Part shown: positions 35,582 to 44,923 of the stretch, in pieces | Layout: each line of letters begins with the position of its first letter | How positions within the stretch are numbered: position 1 is the stretch's first letter | DNA from: Pyrinomonadaceae bacterium | GTDB taxonomy: Bacteria; Acidobacteriota; Blastocatellia; Pyrinomonadales; Pyrinomonadaceae | NCBI GenBank assembly: GCA_021228405.1 | Contig: JAJQRF010000003.1 | Coordinates: 452,544-516,543 of the forward strand | Length of the DNA stretch: 64,000 nt | Direction: 5' to 3' | Made by a program: the position numbers and the translations under genes | The notes under the pieces: generated by a model | What the model was told of the DNA's origin: nothing | What the model saw: the letters and a program-made list of their open reading frames with translations, nothing else | Databases searched by the model: none

Positions 35582-36100
35582 ATGCCTACGAAAGAGAGTC
35601 TGCAACATAAAATAGACCGTGTGCGCCCTCCACGCGTCCAAATTACATACGACGTGGAGATCGGCGGCGCGATCGAATTAAAGGAATTACCGTTTGTGAT
35701 CGGTGTCATGGGCGATTTTGTCGGAAAACCCGAAGAACCGCTTCCCGCGCTGAAAAACCGTAAATTTGTCGAAATCGATCCCGACAATTTCAATCAAGTC
35801 CTTTCCGGCATGCAGCCGCGTCTGGCTTATTCGATTGAAAATAAATTGCAGGACGACGGAAGCAAGCTCGGTGTCGAATTAAAATTCAACAGCATCGAAG
35901 ATTTTGAACCCGATCAGATCGTCAAACAGGTCGAACCGCTTCGCAAACTGGTCGAAGCCCGTCAAAAACTTGCCGATCTGCGCTCGAAAATGGACGGCAA
36001 CGAGAAATTGGAAAATCTGCTCGAAGACGTTATCTCCAACGCTGATAAACAAAAACAGTTGAGCGATGCGCTTGGGCTTGAAGGAGCAAAGGAGGAATAA
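35582..36100 (+). CDS. tssB: Type VI secretion sheath small subunit TssB (VipA)
   Basis: 172 residues. KIDRVRPPRVQITYDVEIGGAIE, LPFVIGVMGDFVG, FVEIDPDNFNQVLSGMQPRL and LKFNSIEDFEPDQIVKQV are family landmarks. It starts behind a strong AAGGAGAT site. tssC follows after six bases, as expected for two sheath proteins made in equal amount. Confidence 0.96.
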   Translation: MPTKESLQHKIDRVRPPRVQITYDVEIGGAIELKELPFVIGVMGDFVGKPEEPLPALKNRKFVEIDPDNFNQVLSGMQPRLAYSIENKLQDDGSKLGVELKFNSIEDFEPDQIVKQVEPLRKLVEARQKLADLRSKMDGNEKLENLLEDVISNADKQKQLSDALGLEGAKEE

Positions 36101-36106
36101 AAAATT

Positions 36107-37597
36107 ATGGCAGATAATGCACAACAGCAACAAGAAGCCGCCGTGCAAACTACCGAAGTTCAGGAATCGAGTATTCTTGACCGTATTTTGACCGAAGGCA
36201 GAATGGCGCGTGACGATTTTCAAAAAGAACGCGCTAAGGATATGATCGCCGAATTCGTCAATCAGGTAATGAGCGGCGAATTGACCATGACCAAAAATAT
36301 GGACGTGGCGATCAACGCGCGAATTGCCGAAATCGACCGTTTGATTACGGCGCAGATGAATGAAATTATGCACCACGAAGACTTTCAAAAACTTGAAGGT
36401 TCGTGGCGCGGACTTCATCATCTCGTCAAAAACAGTTTGACCGGAACGCAATTGAAGATCAAAGTTATGAGCGTCACGAAAAAAGACCTGCTCAAGGATT
36501 TTGAACGCGCTCTGGAATTTGACCAATCGACGCTTTTCAAAAAAATCTACGAAGAAGAATACGGAACGTTCGGCGGTGCGCCTTACGGGGCTTTGATCGG
36601 CGATTTCGAGTTCGGCAATCATCCGCAGGATATGGCTTTGCTCGAAAACCTTGCCGGAGTTGCCGCCGCCGCACACGCGCCGTTTCTGAGCGCGGCTTCG
36701 CCCGATCTTTTCGGTTGGGACAACTTTACCGAAATGACCGAAGTTCGCGACATTTCCAAGATTTTCGACCGCACGGAATATATGAAATGGCGCAGTTTCC
36801 GTGATTCGGAAGATTCGCGTTATGTCGGTTTGACGCTTCCGCACGTCCTCGGACGTGAGCCATACGGCGCGGCGACCCGCCCGACCGAATCGTTTATGTT
36901 TGAAGAAGACGTGGACGGGAAAGACCACAAAAAATATTTGTGGAGCAACGCCGCTTACGCGCTCGGCACGCGTCTGACCGAAGCTTTTTCGATGCACGGC
37001 TGGTGCGTCGCGATTCGCGGTGTCGAAGGCGGCGGACTCGTGCAGGGACTTCCGACGCACACTTTTGAAACCGACGAAGGTGAGGTTGCGATGAAATGTC
37101 CGACCGAAGTCGCCATTACCGACCGTCGTGAAAAAGAATTCTCCGACAATGGATTCATTCCCCTCGTCCATTGCAAAAACACCGATTACGCCGCGTTTTT
37201 TGCGACGCAATCATCCAACAAAGCGAAAAAATACGATACGGATTCGGCAAACGCCAATGCCCGCCTGTCAACGCAATTGCAGTATATTTTCGCGGTTTCG
37301 CGGTTCGCACATTATCTGAAATCGATGATGCGCGACAAGATCGGTTCGTTTATGTCCCGGCAGGAATGCGAAATCTTCCTGAATCGTTGGATAAATAATT
37401 ATGTATTGGAAAACGACGTTGCACCGCAGGAGCAAAAGGCGAAATATCCTTTGCGCGAAGCGCGGATCGACGTTGCTGAAGTTCCGGGAAAACCGGGTGC
37501 ATATCGGGCAGTCGCATTTCTCAGACCACACTTCCAGTTGGACGAACTTTCCGTTTCACTGCGTTTGGTCGCGGATTTGCCGCCGCCGGCAAAATAA
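36107..37597 (+). CDS. tssC: Type VI secretion sheath large subunit TssC (VipB)
   Basis: 496 residues. LEGSWRGLHHLVKNSLTG, YGTFGGAPYGALIGDFEFG, GLTLPHVLGREPYG and WGWCVAIRGVEGGGLVQGLP-like text (SMHGWCVAIRGVEGGG) define TssC. The C-terminal FLRPHFQLDELSVSLRLVADLP forms the outer layer handshake strands. With TssB it builds the contractile sheath around the Hcp tube; the N-terminal helix is the usual ClpV target. Confidence 0.96.
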   Translation: MADNAQQQQEAAVQTTEVQESSILDRILTEGRMARDDFQKERAKDMIAEFVNQVMSGELTMTKNMDVAINARIAEIDRLITAQMNEIMHHEDFQKLEGSWRGLHHLVKNSLTGTQLKIKVMSVTKKDLLKDFERALEFDQSTLFKKIYEEEYGTFGGAPYGALIGDFEFGNHPQDMALLENLAGVAAAAHAPFLSAASPDLFGWDNFTEMTEVRDISKIFDRTEYMKWRSFRDSEDSRYVGLTLPHVLGREPYGAATRPTESFMFEEDVDGKDHKKYLWSNAAYALGTRLTEAFSMHGWCVAIRGVEGGGLVQGLPTHTFETDEGEVAMKCPTEVAITDRREKEFSDNGFIPLVHCKNTDYAAFFATQSSNKAKKYDTDSANANARLSTQLQYIFAVSRFAHYLKSMMRDKIGSFMSRQECEIFLNRWINNYVLENDVAPQEQKAKYPLREARIDVAEVPGKPGAYRAVAFLRPHFQLDELSVSLRLVADLPPPAK

Positions 37598-37646
37598 AGT
37601 TTTTCCGCTTTTTGAAAAAAAAATCGAAAAAATTTTATTCCTTTTG

Positions 37647-37721
37647 GCAAAAGCCGGTTTTTGTTGCGTCTTAAAATTTGTGAGAGCAAAAATTCTCGGA
37701 AACGGAGCGAAAGCCGGTTTT
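37647..37721 (+). repeat. Direct repeat in the hcp leader
   Basis: GCAAAAGCCGGTTTT (37647-37661) and GCGAAAGCCGGTTTT (37707-37721) lie 60 bp apart in the 196-bp gap before hcp. They could be binding sites for a regulator of an hcp-specific promoter. Confidence 0.4.
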
Positions 37722-37793
37722 AGAAGTTGTTTCATTAACAACAAATAAATCAAAAAAAAATAAAGTAACTTAGAAAGGAGCAAGAAAAAAATT

Positions 37794-38291
37794 ATGGCAA
37801 TGGATGATTATTTAAAGATTGATGGTATCGAAGGTGAAACGGAAGCTGTTGGATTTGAAAAACAGATTCAGCTTGAAAACTGGGGCTTCGGCGCACAGAA
37901 CACTGGTTCGTCGCAGTTCGGAACCGGCGGCGGAACGGGTAAAGTTTCATTGCAGGACTTCCACTTCAGTTTTACAAACGGTAAAGCAAGCCCACAGTTA
38001 TTCCTGGCTTGTGCTGTCGGTAAACACATTCCGCAAGCAGTTTTGACCTGCCGCAAATCGGGCGGTGACGGAAAACCCTATACATATTTGAAATTTACTT
38101 TCAAAGATCTCGTCATTTCGCATTTCCAGACCGGTCACAGCAAGCATTCGGATTCGCTTCCGACCGATTCGGTTTCGTTCAACTTTACGAAACTTACACA
38201 CGAATATTTCCAACAGAAAGCAGACGGTTCGGTTTCATTAACCAACACAGTCAATTTCGACATCAAGAAAGTCGAAGGCACGGGAGCTTAA
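37794..38291 (+). CDS. hcp: Hcp tube protein (TssD)
   Basis: 165 residues, normal for Hcp. DDYLKIDGIEGETEAVGFEKQIQLENW is the usual start (here MAMDDYLKIDGIEG), followed by GKVSLQDFHFSFTNGKASPQLF and FTKLTHEYFQQKADGSVS. Hcp hexamers stack into the inner tube and are secreted. A leader of nearly 200 bp in front and a strong terminator behind suggest a separate abundant transcript. Confidence 0.96.
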   Translation: MAMDDYLKIDGIEGETEAVGFEKQIQLENWGFGAQNTGSSQFGTGGGTGKVSLQDFHFSFTNGKASPQLFLACAVGKHIPQAVLTCRKSGGDGKPYTYLKFTFKDLVISHFQTGHSKHSDSLPTDSVSFNFTKLTHEYFQQKADGSVSLTNTVNFDIKKVEGTGA

Positions 38292-38313
38292 TTCGTATAA
38301 AGTTAAATTTTTC

Positions 38314-38348
38314 GTCTGCCGCTTTTCAAAAAAGCGGCAGACATTTTT
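38314..38348 (+). terminator. Intrinsic terminator behind hcp
   Basis: A 13-bp perfect stem (GTCTGCCGCTTTT / AAAAGCGGCAGAC) with a tiny loop and a T-run. It would limit readthrough from hcp into tssE. Confidence 0.9.
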
Positions 38349-38377
38349 CCATTTAAATACCGATTTTCAAACGATAA

Positions 38378-38863
38378 ATGTCACGTATAGATAATGAAAT
38401 CCGCGTTACGCCTTCACTGATCGATCGTTTGATCGATTTGGAGCCGAAACAATCGCAGGAATCGCCGAAATCTCGTTCGACATCTTTGCGGGAACTGAAA
38501 CAGGCAGTCCGCCGCGATCTCGAATGGCTATTGAATACACGTTGCCACACATTTGATTTCGACGAAAGACTTGAAGAAGTCAGAAAATCCGTTCTCTATT
38601 TCGGACTGCCGGATTTTACCGGGGTCAGCATCAAAAATCACAACGAACAGAAGCGATTAACACAGGCAATCGAAGCCGCGATCAAATATTTCGAGCCTCG
38701 TTTCATAAACCTGAAAGTTATACTCGAACCTTTTAATAATACGGATCGCCAGTTAAAATTCAGGATCGAAGCCAGTTTGGACATTGAACCGACTCCCGAA
38801 CCCGTCGCCTTCGACACCATTCTCCAACTCGGCAGTGGAGATTTCGCCGTGATCGAAAAGTAA
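38378..38863 (+). CDS. tssE: Type VI secretion baseplate protein TssE (gp25-like)
   Basis: 161 residues with the gp25-like pattern: VTPSLIDRLIDLEP near the start, LRELKQAVRRDLEWLLNTRC, YFGLPDFTGVSIKNH, AIKYFEPRFINLKVIL and RLKFRIEASLDIEPTPEPVAFDT-like end. It is a wedge component that initiates sheath assembly. Confidence 0.95.
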   Translation: MSRIDNEIRVTPSLIDRLIDLEPKQSQESPKSRSTSLRELKQAVRRDLEWLLNTRCHTFDFDERLEEVRKSVLYFGLPDFTGVSIKNHNEQKRLTQAIEAAIKYFEPRFINLKVILEPFNNTDRQLKFRIEASLDIEPTPEPVAFDTILQLGSGDFAVIEK

Positions 38864-38949
38864 TTTGTAAACTTTCAGTTCAATAACCCGTTAAATCTTT
38901 TGCCGTTAAATTTCGGTAATTTTTACCTGATACGCTATAATTTCGAGTA

Positions 38950-40839
38950 ATGCGCGACGAACTTTTAGGACATTACGAACGTGAACTTATTTTTCTACGC
39001 CGAATGGGTGCGGAATTTGCGCGGAAATATCCGAAGATTGCCACGCGTCTGCTTCTCGACGAAGAAAAGATCGAAGACCCGCATGTCGAGCGAATGATCG
39101 AAGCCTTCGCTTTTTTGACCGGTCGAGTTTCGCTCAAAATCGACGACGAGCTTCCCGAAATCACCGAATCTTTTCTCAATGTCCTTTATCCGCATTATCT
39201 TGCGCCGATTCCCTCGATGGCGATCACGCAATTTTCATACGGTTCTCCGAACGACAAGCTGACCGCCGTGCAGAAACTTCCGCGCGGAGCCAGACTTTAT
39301 TCGCGTCCCGTCGAAGGAACGCCTTGCCGTTTTCGGACAGCTTTCGATGTTCAGCTTGCGCCGCTTGAACTCGTTTCCGCTGCACTCGAATCGCCCGCGC
39401 CGAAGGATGCGCGCGGAATGTATGCGGACAGCGCAATTCGTTTGAGCTTTAAATGTTACGGCGACTCGAATTTACACGAAATGCGGATGGGCGCGACGGG
39501 CGAATTGCCGGAATATTTGCGTTTTTATCTAAACGGCGATCCGCAACTTGTTTTTCCGCTTTACGAGATCATTTTCAATCACGCAAAGGCAGTCGAATTT
39601 CGAGCGACCGAACCGCCTATCAGCGGAAAAACGCTGATGATGAAAACGCCCGTTATCAAAAAACTTCCCGATCCCGTAATTCTTACGCCCGATGTCATCA
39701 AACAGGTCGGATTCAGCGAGAACGAGGCACTTCTTCCATATACGAAACGCTCGTTTATGGGTTATCGTCTGCTGACGGAATACTTCTCTTTTCCTTATAA
39801 ATTTCTGTTTTTCGACGTTTACGGTCTGGATCAGGCAATCGGCAAAAAATTCGGCAGTACTTTTGACATTTTGATTCACTTGAAGGACATTACGCCGCCG
39901 ATCGCGCCCGTCACGGAAGATACTTTTCGGATGGGATGCTCGCCGATCGTCAATCTTTTCAGCCAGATGGCTGACCCGATTTATCTTTCGCAACAAAAAT
40001 ACGAATATCACATAATTCCCGATGTGCATCGCCAGAAAACAACGGAAGTTTATTCGATTGACGAAGTTATCACGACCGATCCGCGCTCGAATACGACGCG
40101 CGAATTTTCGCCGTTTTATTCTTTGCGCCACGCTTACGGCGAGCAGATGGAGAAATCCTTCTGGTATGCGATGCGCCGCCAATCGCAACGCGCCGACGAC
40201 GAAGGAACGGAAATTTTTATGTCGCTCGTAGATATGAATTTTAATCCGAGAGTTCCGGCGGTCGAAGTTTTGAACGTCAGAACGACCTGCACGAACCGCG
40301 AGCTGCCCGCCAAACTTCCGTTCGGCGGACGCGAAGGCGATTTCGAGATCGAAGGAACGGCTTTGCTTTCACGCGTTCGCTGTCTGACCAAACCGACCGA
40401 AACGATTCGTCCGCAACAACGCCGTTCACTGCAATGGCGTTTGATCTCGCATTTGAATTTAAATTATTTATCGATCGTCAACAGCGATAACGGAACGCCC
40501 GAGGCTCTGCAGGAAATTTTACAGCTTTATAATTTCGACGATTCTTCCGTCAAACGAAAGCAGATTTTGGGAATCACCGGAATCGAAACGAAAAAAATCG
40601 TCAAACAGATCGGCGGACATATCGGCGCGGGTTTCGTGCGCGGGCTGGAAACGACCTTAACCTTTGACGAGGAACAATTTGTCGGAAGCGGAATGTATCT
40701 TTTCGCGTGTGTTCTGGAAAGATTTCTGGCACTTTATTCGTCGGTCAATTCCTTTAATCAGGTCGTTTTGCAAACCGAACAGCGCGAAGGAATCATTAAA
40801 CGCTTTCCGCCGCGTGCGGGCGAGCAGGTTTTATTGTAA
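38950..40839 (+). CDS. tssF: Type VI secretion baseplate protein TssF
   Basis: 629 residues, normal for TssF (VasA/ImpG). YERELIFLRRMGAEFARKYP is the family start, then DPHVERMIEAFAFLTGRV, LNVLYPHYLAPIPSMAI and later SLRHAYGEQMEKSFWYAMRR. The C-terminus FAGVLERFLALYSSVNSF-like (LFACVLERFLALYSSVN) and QREGIIKRFPPRAGEQVLL close it. It pairs with TssG in the wedge. Confidence 0.96.
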   Translation: MRDELLGHYERELIFLRRMGAEFARKYPKIATRLLLDEEKIEDPHVERMIEAFAFLTGRVSLKIDDELPEITESFLNVLYPHYLAPIPSMAITQFSYGSPNDKLTAVQKLPRGARLYSRPVEGTPCRFRTAFDVQLAPLELVSAALESPAPKDARGMYADSAIRLSFKCYGDSNLHEMRMGATGELPEYLRFYLNGDPQLVFPLYEIIFNHAKAVEFRATEPPISGKTLMMKTPVIKKLPDPVILTPDVIKQVGFSENEALLPYTKRSFMGYRLLTEYFSFPYKFLFFDVYGLDQAIGKKFGSTFDILIHLKDITPPIAPVTEDTFRMGCSPIVNLFSQMADPIYLSQQKYEYHIIPDVHRQKTTEVYSIDEVITTDPRSNTTREFSPFYSLRHAYGEQMEKSFWYAMRRQSQRADDEGTEIFMSLVDMNFNPRVPAVEVLNVRTTCTNRELPAKLPFGGREGDFEIEGTALLSRVRCLTKPTETIRPQQRRSLQWRLISHLNLNYLSIVNSDNGTPEALQEILQLYNFDDSSVKRKQILGITGIETKKIVKQIGGHIGAGFVRGLETTLTFDEEQFVGSGMYLFACVLERFLALYSSVNSFNQVVLQTEQREGIIKRFPPRAGEQVLL

Positions 40840-40932
40840 ATCTTCCGAAAATACGAATTTTTTGAAATAAGAAATTGCTGTTTTTCTGAGAATTTCAGCC
40901 GTTTTGTGGTAATCTGTCATTAAAAAAACATC

Positions 40933-41940
40933 GTGCCGAAAAAACCTTTAAATCAGGAACTTTTTGACGAACCTTACCGGTTTGAATTTTTTCAAGCCGT
41001 GCGCCTTCTCGAAAAGATTTTTCCCGAAAGAAAAGCCGTCGGGGGCGAGGCGTTGCCGCCCGACGAAGTCGTGCGTTTTCGTTCGCGCGCCGCGCTGGAT
41101 TTTCCGCCTTCCGAAATCTGGGAAATACAGGAAACATTTGACGAAATAACCGAAAAGCAAAAGATCGAAATGTTCGTCAGTTTTATGGGAATGGTCGGCA
41201 TAAGCGGTGTTTTGCCGACGCATTACACCGAACTCGTGATGGAACGCGTCCGTTATCGCGACACGGCGATGTGGTCGTTTTTCGACATTTTCACGCACCG
41301 CACGGTTTCGCTTTTTTATCGTGCCTGGGAAAAATATCGTTTTCCGGTCGCTTATGAACGCGGAAACGACGATTTCACTGCGTTTTTGTTTGATTTTGTC
41401 GGTTTAGGCACAGACAAACTTCGCGGCAGAATGGATTTGGAAGACGAATCTCTCTTGCCATACAGCGGTTTGATCGCGCAAAAACCGCATAACGCCAATT
41501 CGCTCGAAAATATTCTCGGCGATTACTTCGGAACTAAGGCAAAAGTTCAGCAATTTTTCGGTCAATGGTTGGATTTAAACGAAGAAAGTATTACAAAATT
41601 GGGCGCGGCAAACAGCAATCTGGGTGTCAGCGCGATAATCGGGACGCGAATCTGGGATCAACAGTCGAAATTTCGCGTTCGTTTAGGCGCGATGTCCTTT
41701 CAGCAGTTTCAATCGTTTCTGCCGAACGGCTCGGCGCATAAACAGTTAAAGTCAATTATCAATTTTATGGTCGGTTTGGAATTGGATTTCGATGTGCAGC
41801 TCGTTCTGGAAAAGAAACAGGTTCCGAGCACGATCCTGACGACCCGCGCCAAACGCAAACCGATGCTCGGCTGGACTTCGTTTCTAAAGACGAAACCATT
41901 TAAGCAAGACGACGAGCAAGTAGTTTTACAAATGCAATAA
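40933..41940 (+). CDS. tssG: Type VI secretion baseplate protein TssG
   Basis: 335 residues starting with GTG. EPYRFEFFQAVRLLEKIFP is the hallmark start of TssG (VasB/ImpH); VRFRSRAALDFPPSEIW, MVGISGVLPTHYTELVMERV, FDIFTHRTVSLFYRAWEKYR and GARIWDQQSKFRVRLGAMS-like (GTRIWDQQSKFRVRLG) follow. It completes the wedge with TssE, F and K. Confidence 0.96.
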   Translation: MPKKPLNQELFDEPYRFEFFQAVRLLEKIFPERKAVGGEALPPDEVVRFRSRAALDFPPSEIWEIQETFDEITEKQKIEMFVSFMGMVGISGVLPTHYTELVMERVRYRDTAMWSFFDIFTHRTVSLFYRAWEKYRFPVAYERGNDDFTAFLFDFVGLGTDKLRGRMDLEDESLLPYSGLIAQKPHNANSLENILGDYFGTKAKVQQFFGQWLDLNEESITKLGAANSNLGVSAIIGTRIWDQQSKFRVRLGAMSFQQFQSFLPNGSAHKQLKSIINFMVGLELDFDVQLVLEKKQVPSTILTTRAKRKPMLGWTSFLKTKPFKQDDEQVVLQMQ

Positions 41941-41970
41941 TATTATTAAGTCGTGTAAGGAGAAGGAAAT

Positions 41971-44751
41971 ATGAATGTAAATTTAAAGTCATTGGTCGGT
42001 AGATTAAACGACACCTGTCGAAATGCGCTCGAAGGCGGCGCAGGATTGTGTCTTTCGCGCACGAATTACGATGTCGAGATCGAGCATATTTTAGCCAAAC
42101 TGCTCGAACAGGACGACACCGATCTGCATAAGATTTGTCATCATTACGAAGTTAATGTTGACCGTTTGAGTAAAGACGTGAGCGTTGCGCTCGACCGTTT
42201 GAAAACGGGAAATTCGCGCACGCCCGGACTTTCCGACCGCTTGCCGCAATGGTTTCAAAACGCGTGGCTCGTCGCTTCGGTCGATTTCGGCGCGGCGCGG
42301 GTTCGTTCGGGACATCTGCTTTTGTCCTTGCTTTCAAACGATTCGACGGCGCGCCTCGCCCGCGACATTTCCCGCGAATTCTCGCATATTTCCGTCGAAT
42401 CTTTATCGACTAAATTACCTGAAATCACGGCTGATTCATCCGAAGCTCGCGACGCGGTCGCGCTCGGCGAAACCGCTTCGTCGAACGGCGGCGCGCCTGT
42501 TGCAACGGGCGTTCCGGGCAGAACTAAAGCATTAGACCAATACACGGAAGATTTGACGGCAAAAGCCGCCGCCGGAAAGATCGACCCGATTCTCGGTCGC
42601 GATTTCGAGATTCGTCAGATCGTCGATATTTTAACGCGCCGCCGCCAGAATAATCCGATCCTGACAGGCGAAGCGGGGGTCGGGAAAACCGCCGTTGTCG
42701 AAGGTTTCGCGCTCAGAATCGCGCAGGGTGACGTTCCCGAACCGCTCAGAAACGTCGCGGTGAGGACGTTGGATTTAGGTTTATTACAAGCCGGCGCGGG
42801 CGTGAAAGGCGAGTTTGAAAACCGCCTGAAATCGGTGATCGACGAAGTTAAAGCTTCGCCGCAACCGATCATTTTGTTCATTGACGAAGCGCACACGATG
42901 ATCGGCGCGGGCGGTCAAGCCGGACAAAACGATGCGGCAAACCTGCTGAAACCAGCACTTGCGCGCGGCGAACTGCGAACGATCGCAGCGACCACGTGGG
43001 CGGAATACAAAAAATATTTTGAAAAAGACGCGGCATTGGCAAGACGTTTTCAGGTTGTCAAAGTCGAAGAACCCGACGAAGAAAAAGCGATCGGGATGAT
43101 GCGCGGTCTGTTGGACAAAATGGAAGAGCATCACAATGTCCGTATTTTGGATGAAGCAATCGTCGAATGCGTCAAGCTTTCAAATCGTTACATCACGGGT
43201 CGCCAGCTTCCCGATAAATCGGTTTCCGTGCTCGATACGGCTTGCGCGAAAGTCGCCATCGGACAGGGCGCAACGCCGGGTTCGGTCGAAGACGCAACAC
43301 GCCGAATTCAAAATCTGACCTCGGAAATAAATTCGCTCGAACGCGAGCAAGTAACGGGCGCGGAACACGACGACCGACTTGAAGATTTGAAGAAAAAACG
43401 CGCCGAGACCGAAGAAACCCTTGCGAAACTCAATGAGCAATGGGAAAAGGAAAAAGATTTAACGAATCAGATTCGCAACATTCGCTTGAAGCTCGAAATG
43501 TCGCGGCTCGATTCGACAACCGGCTCGGATGAGTCGGCAGTTGCAACGGAAACGGTCGAAACGTCTGAATCTGCCGTTGCCGCAACTGCAGAAAGCGATT
43601 CGGCAGTTGGTGACGGAACGGCGGCGGCAACGGCACCGGAAACCAATAAACCCGTTGATACGGAGTTCTTAAAATCCGAACTGAAACGCCTGAATGCCGA
43701 ATTGAAAGAAATTCAAGGCGAAGACCCGCTGATGTCGCCGGTTGTCAACGGGCAGATTGTTGCCGAAGTCATTTCGGGTTGGACGGGAATTCCGATCGGC
43801 AAAATGGTCGCGGACGAGATCAACGCGGTTTTGAATTTACAACAAACATTGGGTGAAAGAGTTCTCGGGCAAGATCACGCGCTCGAATCTATTTCACAGC
43901 GCATTCGCACAAGCCGCGCAGGTTTAACCGATCCGAAACGTCCGATCGGTGTTTTCTTATTGGTCGGAACTTCGGGTGTCGGAAAAACCGAAACCGCGCT
44001 CGCGCTTGCCGATTCGCTTTACGGCGGCGAACGCAATCTGATCTCGATCAATATGAGCGAATACCAAGAAGCGCACACGGTTTCGAGTTTGAAAGGTTCG
44101 CCTCCGGGATATGTCGGCTACGGCGAAGGCGGTGTTCTGACGGAAGCGGTTCGCAGAAAGCCATATTCGGTCGTGCTGCTCGATGAAGTCGAAAAAGCGC
44201 ATCCCGACGTGATGGAATTGTTCTTTCAGGTTTTCGATAAAGGCGTTTTGGAAGACGGCGAAGGACGCGAGATCGATTTCAAAAACTGCATCATTTTGCT
44301 GACTTCAAACGTCGGAACGGACACGATTATGAAACTTTGCGCCGATCCCGACACAAAACCCGATCCGGACGGATTGGTCGAAGCGGTCAAACCCGAACTC
44401 GTCAAAGCCTTCAAACCCGCGCTTTTGGGTCGGATGGTGACGGTTCCCTATTACCCGATCTCGGACGACATTCTGCGGCTTATCATCAAACTCCAACTCG
44501 GCAAGATTCGTCAGCGCATTTCGGACAATCACGGAGCGCAGTTCACTTATGACGATTCGGTGATCGATACGGTCGCCAAACGCTGTACGGATGTCGATTC
44601 GGGCGCGCGAAATGTGTATAACATCCTGACAGGAACGCTTTTACCGGAAATGTCGGGCGAAGTTCTGTCACGAATGGCAAGCGGCGAAGGAATTAAGAAA
44701 GTTCACGTTTCGGTCGGCGAAGGCGAAAATTTCGTTTACGACATCAGCTAG
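41971..44751 (+). CDS. clpV: Sheath-recycling AAA+ ATPase TssH (ClpV)
   Basis: 926 residues. The N-domain (about 1-165) is followed by two AAA+ modules: Walker A GEAGVGKT (233-240) with [13 protein letters not shown], and GTSGVGKT (666-673) with [13 protein letters not shown] middle coiled-coil region has an unusual acidic, Ala/Thr/Ser-rich insert near residues 510-560 ([19 protein letters not shown]). The N-domain length and the location in the locus make it ClpV rather than ClpB. It unfolds contracted sheath for reuse. Start behind AAGGAG. Confidence 0.95.
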   Translation: MNVNLKSLVGRLNDTCRNALEGGAGLCLSRTNYDVEIEHILAKLLEQDDTDLHKICHHYEVNVDRLSKDVSVALDRLKTGNSRTPGLSDRLPQWFQNAWLVASVDFGAARVRSGHLLLSLLSNDSTARLARDISREFSHISVESLSTKLPEITADSSEARDAVALGETASSNGGAPVATGVPGRTKALDQYTEDLTAKAAAGKIDPILGRDFEIRQIVDILTRRRQNNPILTGEAGVGKTAVVEGFALRIAQGDVPEPLRNVAVRTLDLGLLQAGAGVKGEFENRLKSVIDEVKASPQPIILFIDEAHTMIGAGGQAGQNDAANLLKPALARGELRTIAATTWAEYKKYFEKDAALARRFQVVKVEEPDEEKAIGMMRGLLDKMEEHHNVRILDEAIVECVKLSNRYITGRQLPDKSVSVLDTACAKVAIGQGATPGSVEDATRRIQNLTSEINSLEREQVTGAEHDDRLEDLKKKRAETEETLAKLNEQWEKEKDLTNQIRNIRLKLEMSRLDSTTGSDESAVATETVETSESAVAATAESDSAVGDGTAAATAPETNKPVDTEFLKSELKRLNAELKEIQGEDPLMSPVVNGQIVAEVISGWTGIPIGKMVADEINAVLNLQQTLGERVLGQDHALESISQRIRTSRAGLTDPKRPIGVFLLVGTSGVGKTETALALADSLYGGERNLISINMSEYQEAHTVSSLKGSPPGYVGYGEGGVLTEAVRRKPYSVVLLDEVEKAHPDVMELFFQVFDKGVLEDGEGREIDFKNCIILLTSNVGTDTIMKLCADPDTKPDPDGLVEAVKPELVKAFKPALLGRMVTVPYYPISDDILRLIIKLQLGKIRQRISDNHGAQFTYDDSVIDTVAKRCTDVDSGARNVYNILTGTLLPEMSGEVLSRMASGEGIKKVHVSVGEGENFVYDIS

Positions 44752-44762
44752 AAACAATTCGG

Positions 44763-44813
44763 AAAAAGTTGCGAAAACAATTAGTAGGAAATTTTGTTTC
44801 GCAACTTTTTTTA
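44763..44813 (+). terminator. Terminator behind clpV
   Basis: AAAAAGTTGCGAAA and TTTCGCAACTTTTT make a 14-bp stem followed by a T-run, separating the core operon from vgrG. Confidence 0.85.
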
Positions 44814-44824
44814 AAATTCTCGTC

Positions 44825-44907
44825 TTTATTGAGTGCTTTGAAAGTTTTTAGAAAGAAATTTCCTCCGAAGAAATCTGGTATATTAATTTTTCAAAGCACT
44901 CAATAAA
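44825..44907 (+). promoter_or_regulatory. 19-bp inverted repeat in the vgrG leader
   Basis: Perfect arms TTTATTGAGTGCTTTGAAA (44825-44843) and its complement (44889-44907) enclose a 45-nt loop. The 3' arm abuts the AAGG ribosome-binding region of vgrG. It may be an RNA hairpin acting on vgrG translation, or an operator. Confidence 0.5.
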
Positions 44908-44923
44908 AGGTTGGTAAAAAAAA

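Noticed and set aside
35879..37210. Long minus-strand open frame of 443 codons opposite tssB/tssC
   Set aside because: It is antisense to two clearly identified genes, Phe/Arg/His-rich with no family pattern, and arises from codon bias of the sense genes.
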